From contig NZ_NCSS01000006.1 in the NCBI RefSeq assembly GCF_002088935.1, positions 2,574,407-2,638,406 of the forward strand: a stretch of DNA of 64,000 bases. The letters are read 5' to 3'. Origin of the DNA: Henriciella litoralis (lineage in GTDB: Bacteria > Pseudomonadota > Alphaproteobacteria > Caulobacterales > Hyphomonadaceae). This document shows positions 25,437 through 36,355 of the stretch, in pieces. Under the pieces are notes generated by a model. The model had not been told where the DNA came from and searched no databases. It was given only the letters and a program-made list of their open reading frames with translations. The position numbers and the translations under genes were made by a program. Within the stretch, counting starts at the first letter, position 1. Each line of letters starts with the position of its first letter.

Positions 25437-25647
25437 GGGCTGCGAAGTGGCGCGCAAGCCGCGATCCGTCAAGCCGCGCCTGCATCGGAAGGGGTGTGGG
25501 ATTGACGCAACACGTGTTGAAAACGTGCCACAGAGGGCGGAACGGGGCGGCGGGTTTTCGAGTTGGTCTGACATACGCGCTGGGATGAGCGCGAGGTAAA
25601 AGGTTGGGCGCTGCCGGATGAGGCGCCCAGCCTTTTTTCTTTTGAAT

Positions 25648-26358
25648 TCAGCGCATGCCAAGTGCGCCCGCGCCAGGACCGTCGCGGACAATCATCGCAT
25701 TTCGGGCTGGAATGGAGAGCGTTGAGAGGCAGGCAGAAAGCTCATCCGGCAAATCCTTTCGCCGCGCACCGGGCGGCCAGCCGGGCCTCAGTGGCGAGAG
25801 GCAGATCAGCCGCGAAGAGACACGCTTTGATGTGGAGAGCCGCCGGGCGCGCAGGCGCGCAAGTCGGCGGGCGAGGCGTTCGGGGTTTTCGACGGCAGCG
25901 GCAAGACCCGCGATGCGCAAGGCGATCGGGCTGCCGGCCTTGTCGCTTTGGCGCGTGGAGCCGGGATAAGGTTTCGACAGATCAAGAATACGCGGGCCGG
26001 GGCCGAAAGCTGGGCGTGCGCCATTTAGCGCGCCGTTCAGGCCGGGGCGGGCTTCGAAGAGGGTGAAGCTCGATTTTTTGATGGAGGTGGCCGTGTTTTC
26101 TGAAGCGGGCTTTTTGGCTGTCGCGGCGTCCGTCGCTGCGGCCTCCCCGGCAAGCTCAATCTCTGCCGCTGCGAGCGCGATGACGCGGCGCATCAGCGCC
26201 TCGGCCGGGCAAAGCAGGCGCAGGATCAGACAGCGCAACGATTTTGGCAGCGGTGCACCGTTCGGCAACAGCGCGCGAAGCTGCTGAACCAGCGCGGCCA
26301 GCAGCACAAGGGCGCGGGTTCGCATGTCGTTCAGGTGGGGCTCGGCGCTGTGTGTCAT
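25648..26358 (-). CDS. hypothetical protein, Ala/Arg/Leu-rich
   Basis: Not recognised. It has about 236 residues from ATG 26358 (an alternative ATG is 26325). A helical, hydrophobic N-terminal region (RTRALVLLAALVQQLRALL) and a cluster of Leu/Arg helices (RLARRLARLRARRL) surround a variable middle. Composition is plausible for an alphaproteobacterial coding sequence. The upstream part of the same open frame runs through a REP-like repeat and should not be counted. Opposite-strand frames here are shorter, so this is the most likely coding strand, but it may be a lineage-specific or decaying gene. Confidence 0.45.
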   Translation of the reverse strand: MTHSAEPHLNDMRTRALVLLAALVQQLRALLPNGAPLPKSLRCLILRLLCPAEALMRRVIALAAAEIELAGEAAATDAATAKKPASENTATSIKKSSFTLFEARPGLNGALNGARPAFGPGPRILDLSKPYPGSTRQSDKAGSPIALRIAGLAAAVENPERLARRLARLRARRLSTSKRVSSRLICLSPLRPGWPPGARRKDLPDELSACLSTLSIPARNAMIVRDGPGAGALGMR

Positions 26359-26458
26359 CCTGCGGGGGAGGATAGGTGTGGGGCTTCGGTGTGGGATGGA
26401 TTTTTGTTTTGGGGGTGTTTGGGCACACGGGAGGTTGTTGATTTTTCGAACGTTCGCG

Positions 26459-26568
26459 CCCTCATCCCCGGCCCTTCTCCCGCAATCGGGAGAAGGGGGC
26501 GACAGTCGCAACGTCAAGGGATAAACCTTCCCCTCTCCCGGCTGCGGGAGAGGGGGTAGGGGTGAGGG
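26459..26568. repeat. REP-like doublet, CTCTCCCG family (unit A1)
   Basis: Two perfect 11-bp-arm hairpins, CCCTTCTCCCG-caat at 26472-26497 and CCCCTCTCCCG-gctg at 26530-26555, lie inside an outer inverted repeat (CCCTCATCCCC ... GGGGTGAGGG). This is a widespread proteobacterial intergenic repeat. It sits immediately downstream of the DUF559 gene; related units lie just upstream of that gene. Confidence 0.85.
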
Positions 26569-26608
26569 CTGAAAGCTCCGCCTCAAGCACCCTCCTCAAA
26601 TTTTCACG

Positions 26609-26962
26609 CTATGCCTTCAACCGCTCAATTTCCGCCCGCACGGCGGTGATCAGATGATCGGGGCTCATCGCGGTCTCAGCCGAAAGCCGAAGAATACGCC
26701 AGCCAGCTGCTTCCAGCCGGGCATCGCGTTCCATGTCATTAAGGCGAACATCCTCGCGCTCATGGATGCTGCCATCTATCTCGATGACGAGACGGATCTG
26801 TCGGATCGCGAAGTCGACGGTGAGGCCTTCTATGGCCACCTGCCTGCGGACGGCAAACCCTTCCTCGCGTAGCTGACGCAGCGTTTCCCAGGCCTTGCGC
26901 TCTGGGAGATTGGCTTGCCTACGCAGGCTCCGTGCGCGTTGTGTGGAGGGATGGTCGGTCAT
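26609..26962 (-). CDS. DUF559 domain protein (Vsr-like endonuclease fold)
   Basis: A 117-residue protein of the DUF559 family, related to very-short-patch-repair/restriction-endonuclease folds. ARSLRRQANLPERKAWETLRQLREEGFAVRRQVAIEGLTVDFAIRQIRLVIEIDGSIHE contains the family's E-(x)-D-E core: ERKAW, the VDFA aspartate and VIEIDG acidic pair. Nuclease activity of the family is inferred from fold. ATG 26962 (MTDHPSTQRARSL) is the start; the longer open frame runs into repeats. Copies of the CTCTCCCG-type REP doublet lie on both sides of the gene, a setting in which DUF559 genes are often seen. Confidence 0.85.
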   Translation of the reverse strand: MTDHPSTQRARSLRRQANLPERKAWETLRQLREEGFAVRRQVAIEGLTVDFAIRQIRLVIEIDGSIHEREDVRLNDMERDARLEAAGWRILRLSAETAMSPDHLITAVRAEIERLKA

Positions 26963-27010
26963 GTGAGCAACTATCGCTCTGGTTGGGGTGGGGCGCAACA
27001 TTGCGTCTTT

Positions 27011-27351
27011 CGCCCCCTTCTCCCGATTGCGGGAGAAGGGTTGGGGATGAGGGCTGGAAGGTTTGTGCCGCACGAGAGTTCAGTGGGTTTCTGCGACCGC
27101 AGCGCCCTCACCCTGCCCCGTTTTCGGGGCGAAAGCTCCACTGGAGCTTTCGCTGATCCCTCGAACCCCGAATCCGGGAGAGGGGAAGGTTTAGCCCCAA
27201 GCCTTGCGCTTATCGCCCCCCTTCTCCCGATTGCGGGAGAAGGGCCGGGGATGAGGGCTGGAAGATTCATGCCACACGAGGGTTCAGTGGATATCTGCTA
27301 CCTTAGCGCCCTCACCCCTACCCCCTCTCCCGCAGCCGGGAGAGGGGAAGG
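27011..27351. repeat. two tandem units of the CTCTCCCG REP-like family (A2-A5)
   Basis: A unit of about 203 bases starting CGCCCCC, with the hairpin CCCTTCTCCCG-attg-, then GGGGATGAGGGCTGGAAG and CACGAG.GTTCAGTGG, occurs at 27011 and again at 27215. Hairpins are at 27015-27040, 27219-27244 and 27322-27347. All have 11-bp perfect arms. The A1 copy at 26.5 kb belongs to the same family. Confidence 0.8.
27129..27153. repeat. 25-bp palindrome with CCA-N-TGG core
   Basis: The arm GCGAAAGCTCCA is followed by a single c and its exact reverse complement: 12-bp arms, one-base spacer. It interrupts the second half of a CTCTCCCG-type unit. Compare 27426-27450, which has the same geometry and core but different outer bases. 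Confidence 0.8.
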
Positions 27352-27425
27352 TCTTATATTTCGCGGGTGTGCACATGTTCCATCTGTTTCAGGCCCTCAA
27401 GGCTTCGTAGCCGGTCGCGAAGCGA

Positions 27426-27450
27426 TCATTCGATCCAGTGGATCGAATGA
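27426..27450. repeat. 25-bp palindrome with CCA-N-TGG core
   Basis: The arm TCATTCGATCCA is followed by a single g and its exact reverse complement (12-bp arms, one-base spacer). A 1-base loop makes cruciform or dimer-binding-site interpretations more likely than a simple RNA hairpin. Confidence 0.8.
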
Positions 27451-27539
27451 AGGCGGAGAAGGCCACGGTAGTGGCTGCGGCAGAGCCGTGCCTGCGGCAG
27501 CCTTGACCGCCTGCAACAGATCGAAAAGGGCTGGCTATG

Positions 27540-27566
27540 GCCGAATGGCTCGGTGTGCCATTCGGC
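27540..27566. repeat. 10-bp inverted repeat with 7-base loop
   Basis: GCCGAATGGC and GCCATTCGGC are exact inverted copies around TCGGTGT. There is no T-run, so it is not a standard terminator. It is the third strong palindrome within about 440 bases. Confidence 0.75.
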
Positions 27567-27568
27567 GT

Positions 27569-28185
27569 CTTTGCACTCAAATGGTGCCGGGGCCTTGCTG
27601 ACACGCAACTTTGAATACCTTCCAGATTTCCAACGTCCGATCATTCCCGCGCAGGTGGGAATCTCGTGCGGATGTGTGGTGCTTATGCGGCCTGAGATCC
27701 CCGCCTTCGCGGGGATGATCGGTGTCTGGGGCGGGTGTGAGTTGTTTGGTTTGTTTTGAGGTGTTCAGGGCGAGTTGGCGTCTCTGGGTTCAATTGGTGC
27801 CGGGGCCTTGCCGACACGCTGCTTTGAGGACCCTACCAGATTTCCAACGTCCGATCATTCCCGCGCAGGCGGGAATCTGGTGCGGATATGTTGTGTTTTT
27901 GTGGCCTGAGATCCCCGCCTTCGCGGGGAAGATCGGTGTTTGGGGCGGGTGTGGGGTGTATGATTTGTTTTGAGGTTTTCAGGGCGAGTTGGCGTCTTTG
28001 GGCTCAACTAGTGCTGGGGCCTTGCCGACACGCTGCTTTGAAACCCCTTCCAGACTTCCAACGTCCGATCATTCCCGCGCAGGCGGGAATCTCGTGCGGA
28101 TATATCGTGCTTTTTCGGCCTGAGATCCCCGCCTGCGCGGGGAAGATCGGTGTTTGGATGTTTGATTTGTTTCAGGGTGTCAAAA
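27569..28185. repeat. threefold 214-bp tandem array of REP doublets (B1-B3)
   Basis: The start CCGATCATTCCCGC recurs at 27637, 27851 and 28065, exactly 214 bases apart. Each unit holds ATTCCCGC-gcag-GCGGGAAT facing ATCCCCGC-cttc-GCGGGGA, so each doublet is itself an inverted repeat of about 29 bp. Between doublets is a conserved spacer containing CAGGGCGAGTTGGCGTCT and TGGGGCCTTGCCGACACGC-like sequence (CGGGGCCTTGCCGACACGCT in copy 2). Part of the spacer also precedes copy 1. 214 is not a multiple of three, so the array cannot encode a repeated peptide in one frame. Confidence 0.88.
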
Positions 28186-28323
28186 GTAACACCCGCGGAC
28201 AACCAGCGCCCAAAACAATCAAATTTATATAAAAGCCCATTAGAGATGTATATAATTAAGGGCGAATTAGCTGAGTGTTACTATGACTTGCAAATTCGTT
28301 TGCTATCGCGCGTACGCAGCAAT

Positions 28324-29277
28324 CTAAAACGGCGGAACGTCCTCTGCTATACGTTTCAAAGCGGAAGTCGCGAGTTCCACAGTTGCCAAAAGACGACTTT
28401 TTGTCGGTATGCCTCTCTCAAGCAAATCAATGATCAGCTTTTCAAGGGAGAGAACGGTTTCGTGTAATTGTATACCCCGAATGGCTCCGGTCTCTGGGTC
28501 AAGACTTTGGCGAATATTGCTTGCGATACTTGGTAAATCCCCTTCCACAAGTGACGCGCATCTATTCACGATTACATGACGCGGATACTGATCAAATAAG
28601 TTTTCATTATTTAGGAGAGAGGACAGTATCTTTTGGTTGTCTGTGTAAAACGCACCGTTACTTTCGCGGACGCCCGCATGAATTTCATCTAAAATGGACA
28701 TGACATCATCCATGTCATGTAAAGAAGACCGATTCTCAGAGCTTTGAATTTCACTTAGTATCTGAGCAACTTCCGACCTTAGTTTTGTGACCTGTTGCTC
28801 CACAGTCGACTGATCTGCCGGCGGGCGATATAGGTCAATTGCTATTGAAACTGGTGAATCCGCGCTATTCAAATCAACAGTTTTAATAAATGCCGCAATT
28901 TCATTGACGGCCCTATTTGCTTCTTCAACATCAAAACCGTATCGAATTGTTCGAGTTGCTGCGACATCGAAAGGCAATTCGTCGCCTTTTCTAATTATTT
29001 GAATAAATGGCTTTTTGGCTGCGTGCCGAAGTGCGAGTTCATAGAAAACGTTAGGGTTGCGACCGGACAAGTCGGCGACGAGCAAGTCGCATTCCAGCAC
29101 TTTCTCAATAATTTGAGTTGTGATGATACCGGTTTTTTCGATCTTATCGGCGCGAACCACCGTGTAACCAGCCGCTTCGAGAGGCGGAGTAATAATATAG
29201 CTTAGCGCACGATCAGCATTTCGGCGTGTTTCAGAGTCTTCTTCCCCAATTGGGGAGATAACGAAGCATTCCGGCAT
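28324..29277 (-). CDS. nucleoside-2-deoxyribosyltransferase/TIR-like protein with helical C-terminus
   Basis: A 317-residue protein. Residues 1 to about 130 form a Rossmann-like domain: MPECFVISPIGEEDSE, GYTVVRADKI, a CDLLVADLSGRNPNVFYELALRHA block and PFIQIIRKGDELPFDV. The Glu in NVFYELA is at the catalytic position shared by nucleoside 2-deoxyribosyltransferases and TIR NAD-cleaving enzymes. The remaining 180 residues are helical, with a likely coiled segment (VEQQVTKLRSEVAQILSEIQ), and match nothing I know. Only 12 bases separate it from the gyrB stop, with GGGAGGACTGATA before the ATG, so it may ride on gyrB transcription. One 60-base line counted (28741) is 42% G+C, against 65% for a line in gyrB (29341): this suggests transfer. 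Substrate and role are inference. Confidence 0.75.
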   Translation of the reverse strand: MPECFVISPIGEEDSETRRNADRALSYIITPPLEAAGYTVVRADKIEKTGIITTQIIEKVLECDLLVADLSGRNPNVFYELALRHAAKKPFIQIIRKGDELPFDVAATRTIRYGFDVEEANRAVNEIAAFIKTVDLNSADSPVSIAIDLYRPPADQSTVEQQVTKLRSEVAQILSEIQSSENRSSLHDMDDVMSILDEIHAGVRESNGAFYTDNQKILSSLLNNENLFDQYPRHVIVNRCASLVEGDLPSIASNIRQSLDPETGAIRGIQLHETVLSLEKLIIDLLERGIPTKSRLLATVELATSALKRIAEDVPPF

Positions 29278-29289
29278 TATCAGTCCTCC

Positions 29290-32562
<3,273 letters not shown>

Positions 32563-32601
32563 GGCGCGGGCGTTTGAGGGGCTTTGATGTCTCCGGGCAC
32601 G

Positions 32602-32686
32602 CCCTCGTCCTTCGACTTCGCTCAGGATGAGGGCGATTGAGAGGTTGCGGCAGGGCGCTCATTCTGAGCGGCGTCGAAGGACGAGC
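32602..32686. repeat. imperfect inverted repeat, CTGAG/GTCGAAGGACGA family
   Basis: CTCGTCCTTCGACTTCGCTC (left) and a GAGCGGCGTCGAAGGACGAG (right) arm are inverted copies of about 28 bp with a few mismatches, separated by about 20 bases. The same family, in direct orientation, follows lpdA at 15.56 kb. It fills the gap between the exported-protein gene and the convergent crotonase gene. Confidence 0.75.
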
Positions 32687-32701
32687 GCCGGGACGGTGCG
32701 C

Positions 32702-33469
32702 CTATTCGTCCGCGAAGACCGGCTTGCGTTTCTGGGCGAAGGCGGCGGCGGCTTCGGCGAATTCTGGTGATTTCAGCTGTTCGGCGAAGACCTTTCCTTC
32801 GGCGGTCATGCGGGCTTCGACGGCGTCGCGATTGCCGCGAATGAGGGCTTTTGACTTGACGATGGCAGACGGCGCGGACGCGGCGATTTTGGCGGCGATG
32901 CCAGTGGCGGTGGCGAGAATGTCGGCGGTGGGCACGACGCGCGAGACCAGACCGCAGGCGAGCGCTTCGCTGGCCGAGAGGACACGGCCGGCGAGCAGGA
33001 TTTCATTCGCCATCGAATTGCCGACCGTGGCAGGCAGCAGCAGCGAGGAGCCGGCTTCCGGAACCAGGCCAAGCTGGGTGAAGGGCGCGCGGAAGTCTGC
33101 GGTTTCGGCGGCGCAGGCGATGTCGCAATGCAATAGCATGGTGAGGCCGACACCGATGGCCGGACCGTTGACGGCCGCGATGAGCGGCTTTTCAGCGTCG
33201 CGGATCGCTTCGAGGAAGCGCTGAACCGGCGCTTTGCCGCCTTTACGGGCGATGTCGCTAGCGAAATCGGTGAGGTCATTGCCCGCCGTGAAGAGATCGC
33301 CCTCGCCGGTAATGATGATGGCGCGGATGGCCTTGTTAGTGTTGGCGTCATTGATCGCGTCGGCCATCGCGCCATACATCGCCTGGGTGAGGGCGTTCTT
33401 GCGCTCTGGGCGGTTGATCGTGATGGTCAGGATACGGTCTGCAAGCTGGGTCTTGATATGGTCAGTCAT
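32702..33469 (-). CDS. enoyl-CoA hydratase/isomerase (crotonase fold)
   Basis: A 255-residue crotonase. ITINRPERKNALTQAMYGAMADAI and the oxyanion-hole loops (FTAGNDLTDFA; AAVNGPAIGVGLTMLLHCDIA) are standard. The second active-site region reads FTQLGLVPEAGSSLLLP, resembling the delta3,delta2-enoyl-CoA isomerase/PaaG-type enzymes, where the single catalytic Glu lies here, and not a classical hydratase with two Glu. I therefore favour isomerase activity, with moderate certainty. Partners for beta-oxidation are not adjacent. Confidence 0.82.
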   Translation of the reverse strand: MTDHIKTQLADRILTITINRPERKNALTQAMYGAMADAINDANTNKAIRAIIITGEGDLFTAGNDLTDFASDIARKGGKAPVQRFLEAIRDAEKPLIAAVNGPAIGVGLTMLLHCDIACAAETADFRAPFTQLGLVPEAGSSLLLPATVGNSMANEILLAGRVLSASEALACGLVSRVVPTADILATATGIAAKIAASAPSAIVKSKALIRGNRDAVEARMTAEGKVFAEQLKSPEFAEAAAAFAQKRKPVFADE

Positions 33470-33522
33470 GGCGGGCTTTCGCTAATATGGTTAAGTTTGC
33501 AATTATACACGCTCTACGCGAA

Positions 33523-34374
33523 TCAGTCAGTCTCGGCAACCGGTGGGTTTGCGGGTTTTCGTGCGAGAATCTGGACGGGAATGATCTGGCCCGACCGCCA
33601 TGCCGCCAGCAGATTGGAGGTTTTCTCTGCGGCGTCAGCGCCCATCAGCAGCGAGGTCGCGAGCGGGCTGTTGGCGCCGGTGCCGCCTGACGTCATTCGG
33701 TCAAAGAAACGCTCTGCGAGATCCTGGCGCGGCGTAACACCATCGATGATGAGGCCGGCCGTTTCCATCGCGGCTTCATAGTCGTCGGGCGAGGCCACAT
33801 AGCTGTGCGATGCATCACTTGCCCAGGGCAGGGGAAAGGTCAGCGGTGTCGTCTCATCCTCGCCGCGCATGATGTCATAGACGAGCAGGCCGGCGCCCGG
33901 TTTCAGGATGCGGGTCAGCTCGGCAAAGAGCTCACGCTTCTCCGCGATATTCATGCCAACATGAAACATCCAGGCCGCATCGAACCTGCCATCGTCCAAG
34001 CCTGTATCGAGGGCAGAGCGGCGCTCCAGCGTGACCCGTGCGCTGAGATTGAGCCAGGCCGATAGCGATTTTCCGGTTTCGATGAAAACGGGGGTCAGGT
34101 CGATGCCGGTCACATCGCAGCCATAAGTGGCGGCTGCGTAGCGCGCCGTGCCGCCTGTGCCGCAACCAATGTCGAGTGCTTCGTGGCCCTCGCCCAGCCT
34201 TAGCAAGGGCAGGAGAGCTTCGGTCGCTGCGCGGCCGCCAATGTGGAATTCCTCGATTGGTGCAAGATCGGTGTGAGTGACGGTCTCCGGGCTAAGGTCG
34301 AGCGCGCCCATCGCTTTTTCGATCTGCGATTGCAGAAGGGGATTATTATAGTGATCGCGCAGCTGTTCCTGCAT
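33523..34374 (-). CDS. class I SAM-dependent methyltransferase
   Basis: A 283-residue enzyme with motif I ALDIGCGTGGTARYAA, VTGIDLTPVFIE, a post-II LDTGLDDGRFDAAWMFHV and LTRILKPGAGLLVYDI. The sequence after the core contains the YVASPDDYEAAMETAGL segment seen in small-molecule methyltransferases of the ubiE/sarcosine type. Substrate unknown. ATG 34374 (MQEQLRDHYNNP) was chosen as start; 63 earlier open codons lack a plausible domain. Divergent from the small membrane protein at 34531. Confidence 0.8.
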   Translation of the reverse strand: MQEQLRDHYNNPLLQSQIEKAMGALDLSPETVTHTDLAPIEEFHIGGRAATEALLPLLRLGEGHEALDIGCGTGGTARYAAATYGCDVTGIDLTPVFIETGKSLSAWLNLSARVTLERRSALDTGLDDGRFDAAWMFHVGMNIAEKRELFAELTRILKPGAGLLVYDIMRGEDETTPLTFPLPWASDASHSYVASPDDYEAAMETAGLIIDGVTPRQDLAERFFDRMTSGGTGANSPLATSLLMGADAAEKTSNLLAAWRSGQIIPVQILARKPANPPVAETD

Positions 34375-34530
34375 ATCTCTCCCCACCCGTTGCAATTTAT
34401 TGATTGAAAGCAGATCGATAGTCCTAGGCTGACCGGGCTGCAGGCTCAAGTCACAAGCCGGGTGAGCCTGTCGACCTGAATTTGGGAATTGGATTGACTT
34501 GCCGCCCTGAACTGCGGACCTTCCAGAGCC

Positions 34531-34917
34531 ATGGACACGATGAACCGGCTGCTGGGGCGCCAACGCAAGCAGATCAAGGAGCGGGCGCGCCTGTCACGCT
34601 ACATTCTGGTAATCGCGATCATCGCGACGATTGGCTGCTTTGCGACATTCATCTCCACCTTGTCGGGGAAATATCCTCTACCCGTGGGAAGCGGCTTCTT
34701 TGCCAGCAATCCTGAACGGATGTTGGGCGCGACGAATTTCTGCATGATGACGGCGGTGGGCGCGGCCTTGCGCATGTGGCGGTTCAGGCAGATGCGGATC
34801 AAGCTGATGATCGCCGAAGCCTTTATTCGCGAGGACGACCAGACGACCGCAATGAAACTGTTGCTGGAGCCCCTGTTCGGGGACGAAATCTGGAAACGTG
34901 AAGCTGAGCCGGGCTGA
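34531..34917 (+). CDS. hypothetical small membrane protein
   Basis: Not recognised. It has 128 residues, with a basic N-terminus (NRLLGRQRKQIKERARLSR), two hydrophobic segments (YILVIAIIATIGCFATFI; ATNFCMMTAVGAALRMW) and a charged C-terminal helix (IREDDQTTAMKLLLEPLFGDEIWKRE). ATG 34540 is an alternative start. It lies 42 bases before the larger membrane-anchored gene on the same strand, so the two are probably co-transcribed. Confidence 0.55.
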   Translation: MDTMNRLLGRQRKQIKERARLSRYILVIAIIATIGCFATFISTLSGKYPLPVGSGFFASNPERMLGATNFCMMTAVGAALRMWRFRQMRIKLMIAEAFIREDDQTTAMKLLLEPLFGDEIWKREAEPG

Positions 34918-34959
34918 GATGGCAGAGCGAGGCATTGGGGAATTGAGGGTGAAACCTGA

Positions 34960-36333
34960 ATGACGGACACAAGACCAGACCAGCGCGTGACATCCGCGGA
35001 CCTTCTGGCCGAGCTGCGCGAAGAGCAGCAGAGCTTCCGCTTTCTGATGACCGCGCTTGCCGGAATTATCGGCATGGCCGCCGTCATCGTGGCGGGCAGC
35101 GTGATCTATTTCTACATGGAGCTTGGCGGGCTGAAGGCGAAATACGCCGAACAGACCCGCCTGAATGAGATGAACCTTCGCATCGTGGCCGGTGAAGCCG
35201 GGCGCCAGCGCGAATCCACGCAGGCCGCCCTCGTTGCTATTCGCGAGGAAAATGACGCCGCGCGAAAACAGGCAGAACTGGCGCGGGATATCCAGCGTGC
35301 GGAAGCCACCCGTCAGGTCTCTGGTTACAGGGAAAATGCGGTCGAACTGGCCCAGCAGCATTTTCTGGGTGTGCCGCTGAATGAAGTCACCGCGCAGGTC
35401 GTCGCGGTGGTGCTGCGCGCGGATGGCGCGCGCGAGGACATGCTGAGCCAGGGCGAACGTCTGCAATTGCAGGCGGCGTTAAATGACTGGAGCGGCGACA
35501 ATGCCGACACGGTTGAGGGGGCGATGACATCCCTGCTGGAGAATGGTGAAACACTGGCGGTTCAGGCGCGCGGCGCGGCCGGGCTGGCGGCGCTGGAGTA
35601 TCGCGCGGCGAATGCCAGCTCGCTTGGCTGGAACCGGGGCTGCTCGACGGTTGTCGACTATGTGAACCAGGCGGAAGCGCGCGGACTCGATGCGCCCATG
35701 CTGCTCCTCTGGAAGGGCCAGTGCCTTCGCAAGCGCGGCGATGCCTTGCTGGCCTATGAAGCCTTCAGCCGGGCGGCGACGATGCTCGAAGGCGGCGACT
35801 TTGAGGAGACGCTGCTGCATGCGCAGCTCGCCCATCACGGGGTCGGGACGACGCTGGTCGCATTGGTGGCGAGTGAGCAACTGCCGGCCGGGCGCGACTC
35901 TGAGGCCGCCTTGCAGGAAGCTTTGGCTGAGCTGCGGGAAGCCGCGCGTATCCGGGGCGCGCGCGGCTCAACCCCGGTGGGCGTTGCCTATACGGAAGAG
36001 AATATCGGCTTCATTCATATCCTCGACAAGGACTGGCAGACGGCTCTGGACCATACCGGCCGGATCGATGAGATTCTGCCGCTGGCCTGGAATCTCACCG
36101 TGCGCAATATCGCAGCAATGGAGAATGAGGCGGCGCTGCGGGCGGCCAAGGGCTCGCGCGAGGCGATCGAGGAGATGCAGGAAATCCAGTCGGACACCCA
36201 ACTCGTGCTGGGTCTGATGAGCTGCAATCAGATCGACCGGCCAGAGCTGAAGCGGCTTTTGCCGGCAAAATATTCAGCGCGGATCGACCTGCTGTCCCGG
36301 CATTGCGATATTGATTCAGGCGGGGCGCTTTAG
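34960..36333 (+). CDS. membrane-anchored coiled-coil/TPR-like protein
   Basis: A 457-residue protein with one membrane segment near residues 28-52 (FLMTALAGIIGMAAVIVAGSVIYFYM). A long charged coiled coil follows at about 55-120 (LKAKYAEQTRLNEMN ... REENDAARKQAELARDIQRAEA). A helical-repeat region from about 200 on resembles TPR arrays (MLLLWKGQCLRKRGDALLAYEAFSRAATML; AYTEENIGFIHILDKDWQTALDHTGRID). It probably exposes the repeats to the periplasm as a scaffold. The precise family is unknown. A GAGGGTGAAACCTGA leader precedes the ATG. Co-directional with the small membrane gene upstream. Confidence 0.65.
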   Translation: MTDTRPDQRVTSADLLAELREEQQSFRFLMTALAGIIGMAAVIVAGSVIYFYMELGGLKAKYAEQTRLNEMNLRIVAGEAGRQRESTQAALVAIREENDAARKQAELARDIQRAEATRQVSGYRENAVELAQQHFLGVPLNEVTAQVVAVVLRADGAREDMLSQGERLQLQAALNDWSGDNADTVEGAMTSLLENGETLAVQARGAAGLAALEYRAANASSLGWNRGCSTVVDYVNQAEARGLDAPMLLLWKGQCLRKRGDALLAYEAFSRAATMLEGGDFEETLLHAQLAHHGVGTTLVALVASEQLPAGRDSEAALQEALAELREAARIRGARGSTPVGVAYTEENIGFIHILDKDWQTALDHTGRIDEILPLAWNLTVRNIAAMENEAALRAAKGSREAIEEMQEIQSDTQLVLGLMSCNQIDRPELKRLLPAKYSARIDLLSRHCDIDSGGAL

Positions 36334-36355
36334 GGGCGGCTCCGGAGCCTGACCG

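Larger units (their letters stand above)
26963..28323. other. 1.36-kb gene-free, palindrome-dense region
   Basis: Between the DUF559 gene and the NDT/TIR-like gene I see no credible coding sequence. The open frames that exist read through repeats. The contents, in order, are: a twofold CTCTCCCG-family array (27011-27351), three isolated strong palindromes (27129-27153, 27426-27450, 27540-27566), a threefold 214-bp tandem array of REP doublets (about 27569-28185), then AT-rich DNA up to the next gene. Confidence 0.8.

Noticed and set aside
27569..28185. CRISPR array
   Set aside because: The units are 214 bp, tandem and without unique spacers; there are no cas genes.
27553..28232. Overlapping open frames across the repeat array
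   Set aside because: They translate the 214-bp units. Since 214 is not a multiple of three, each frame changes register in every unit, and no conserved protein emerges.
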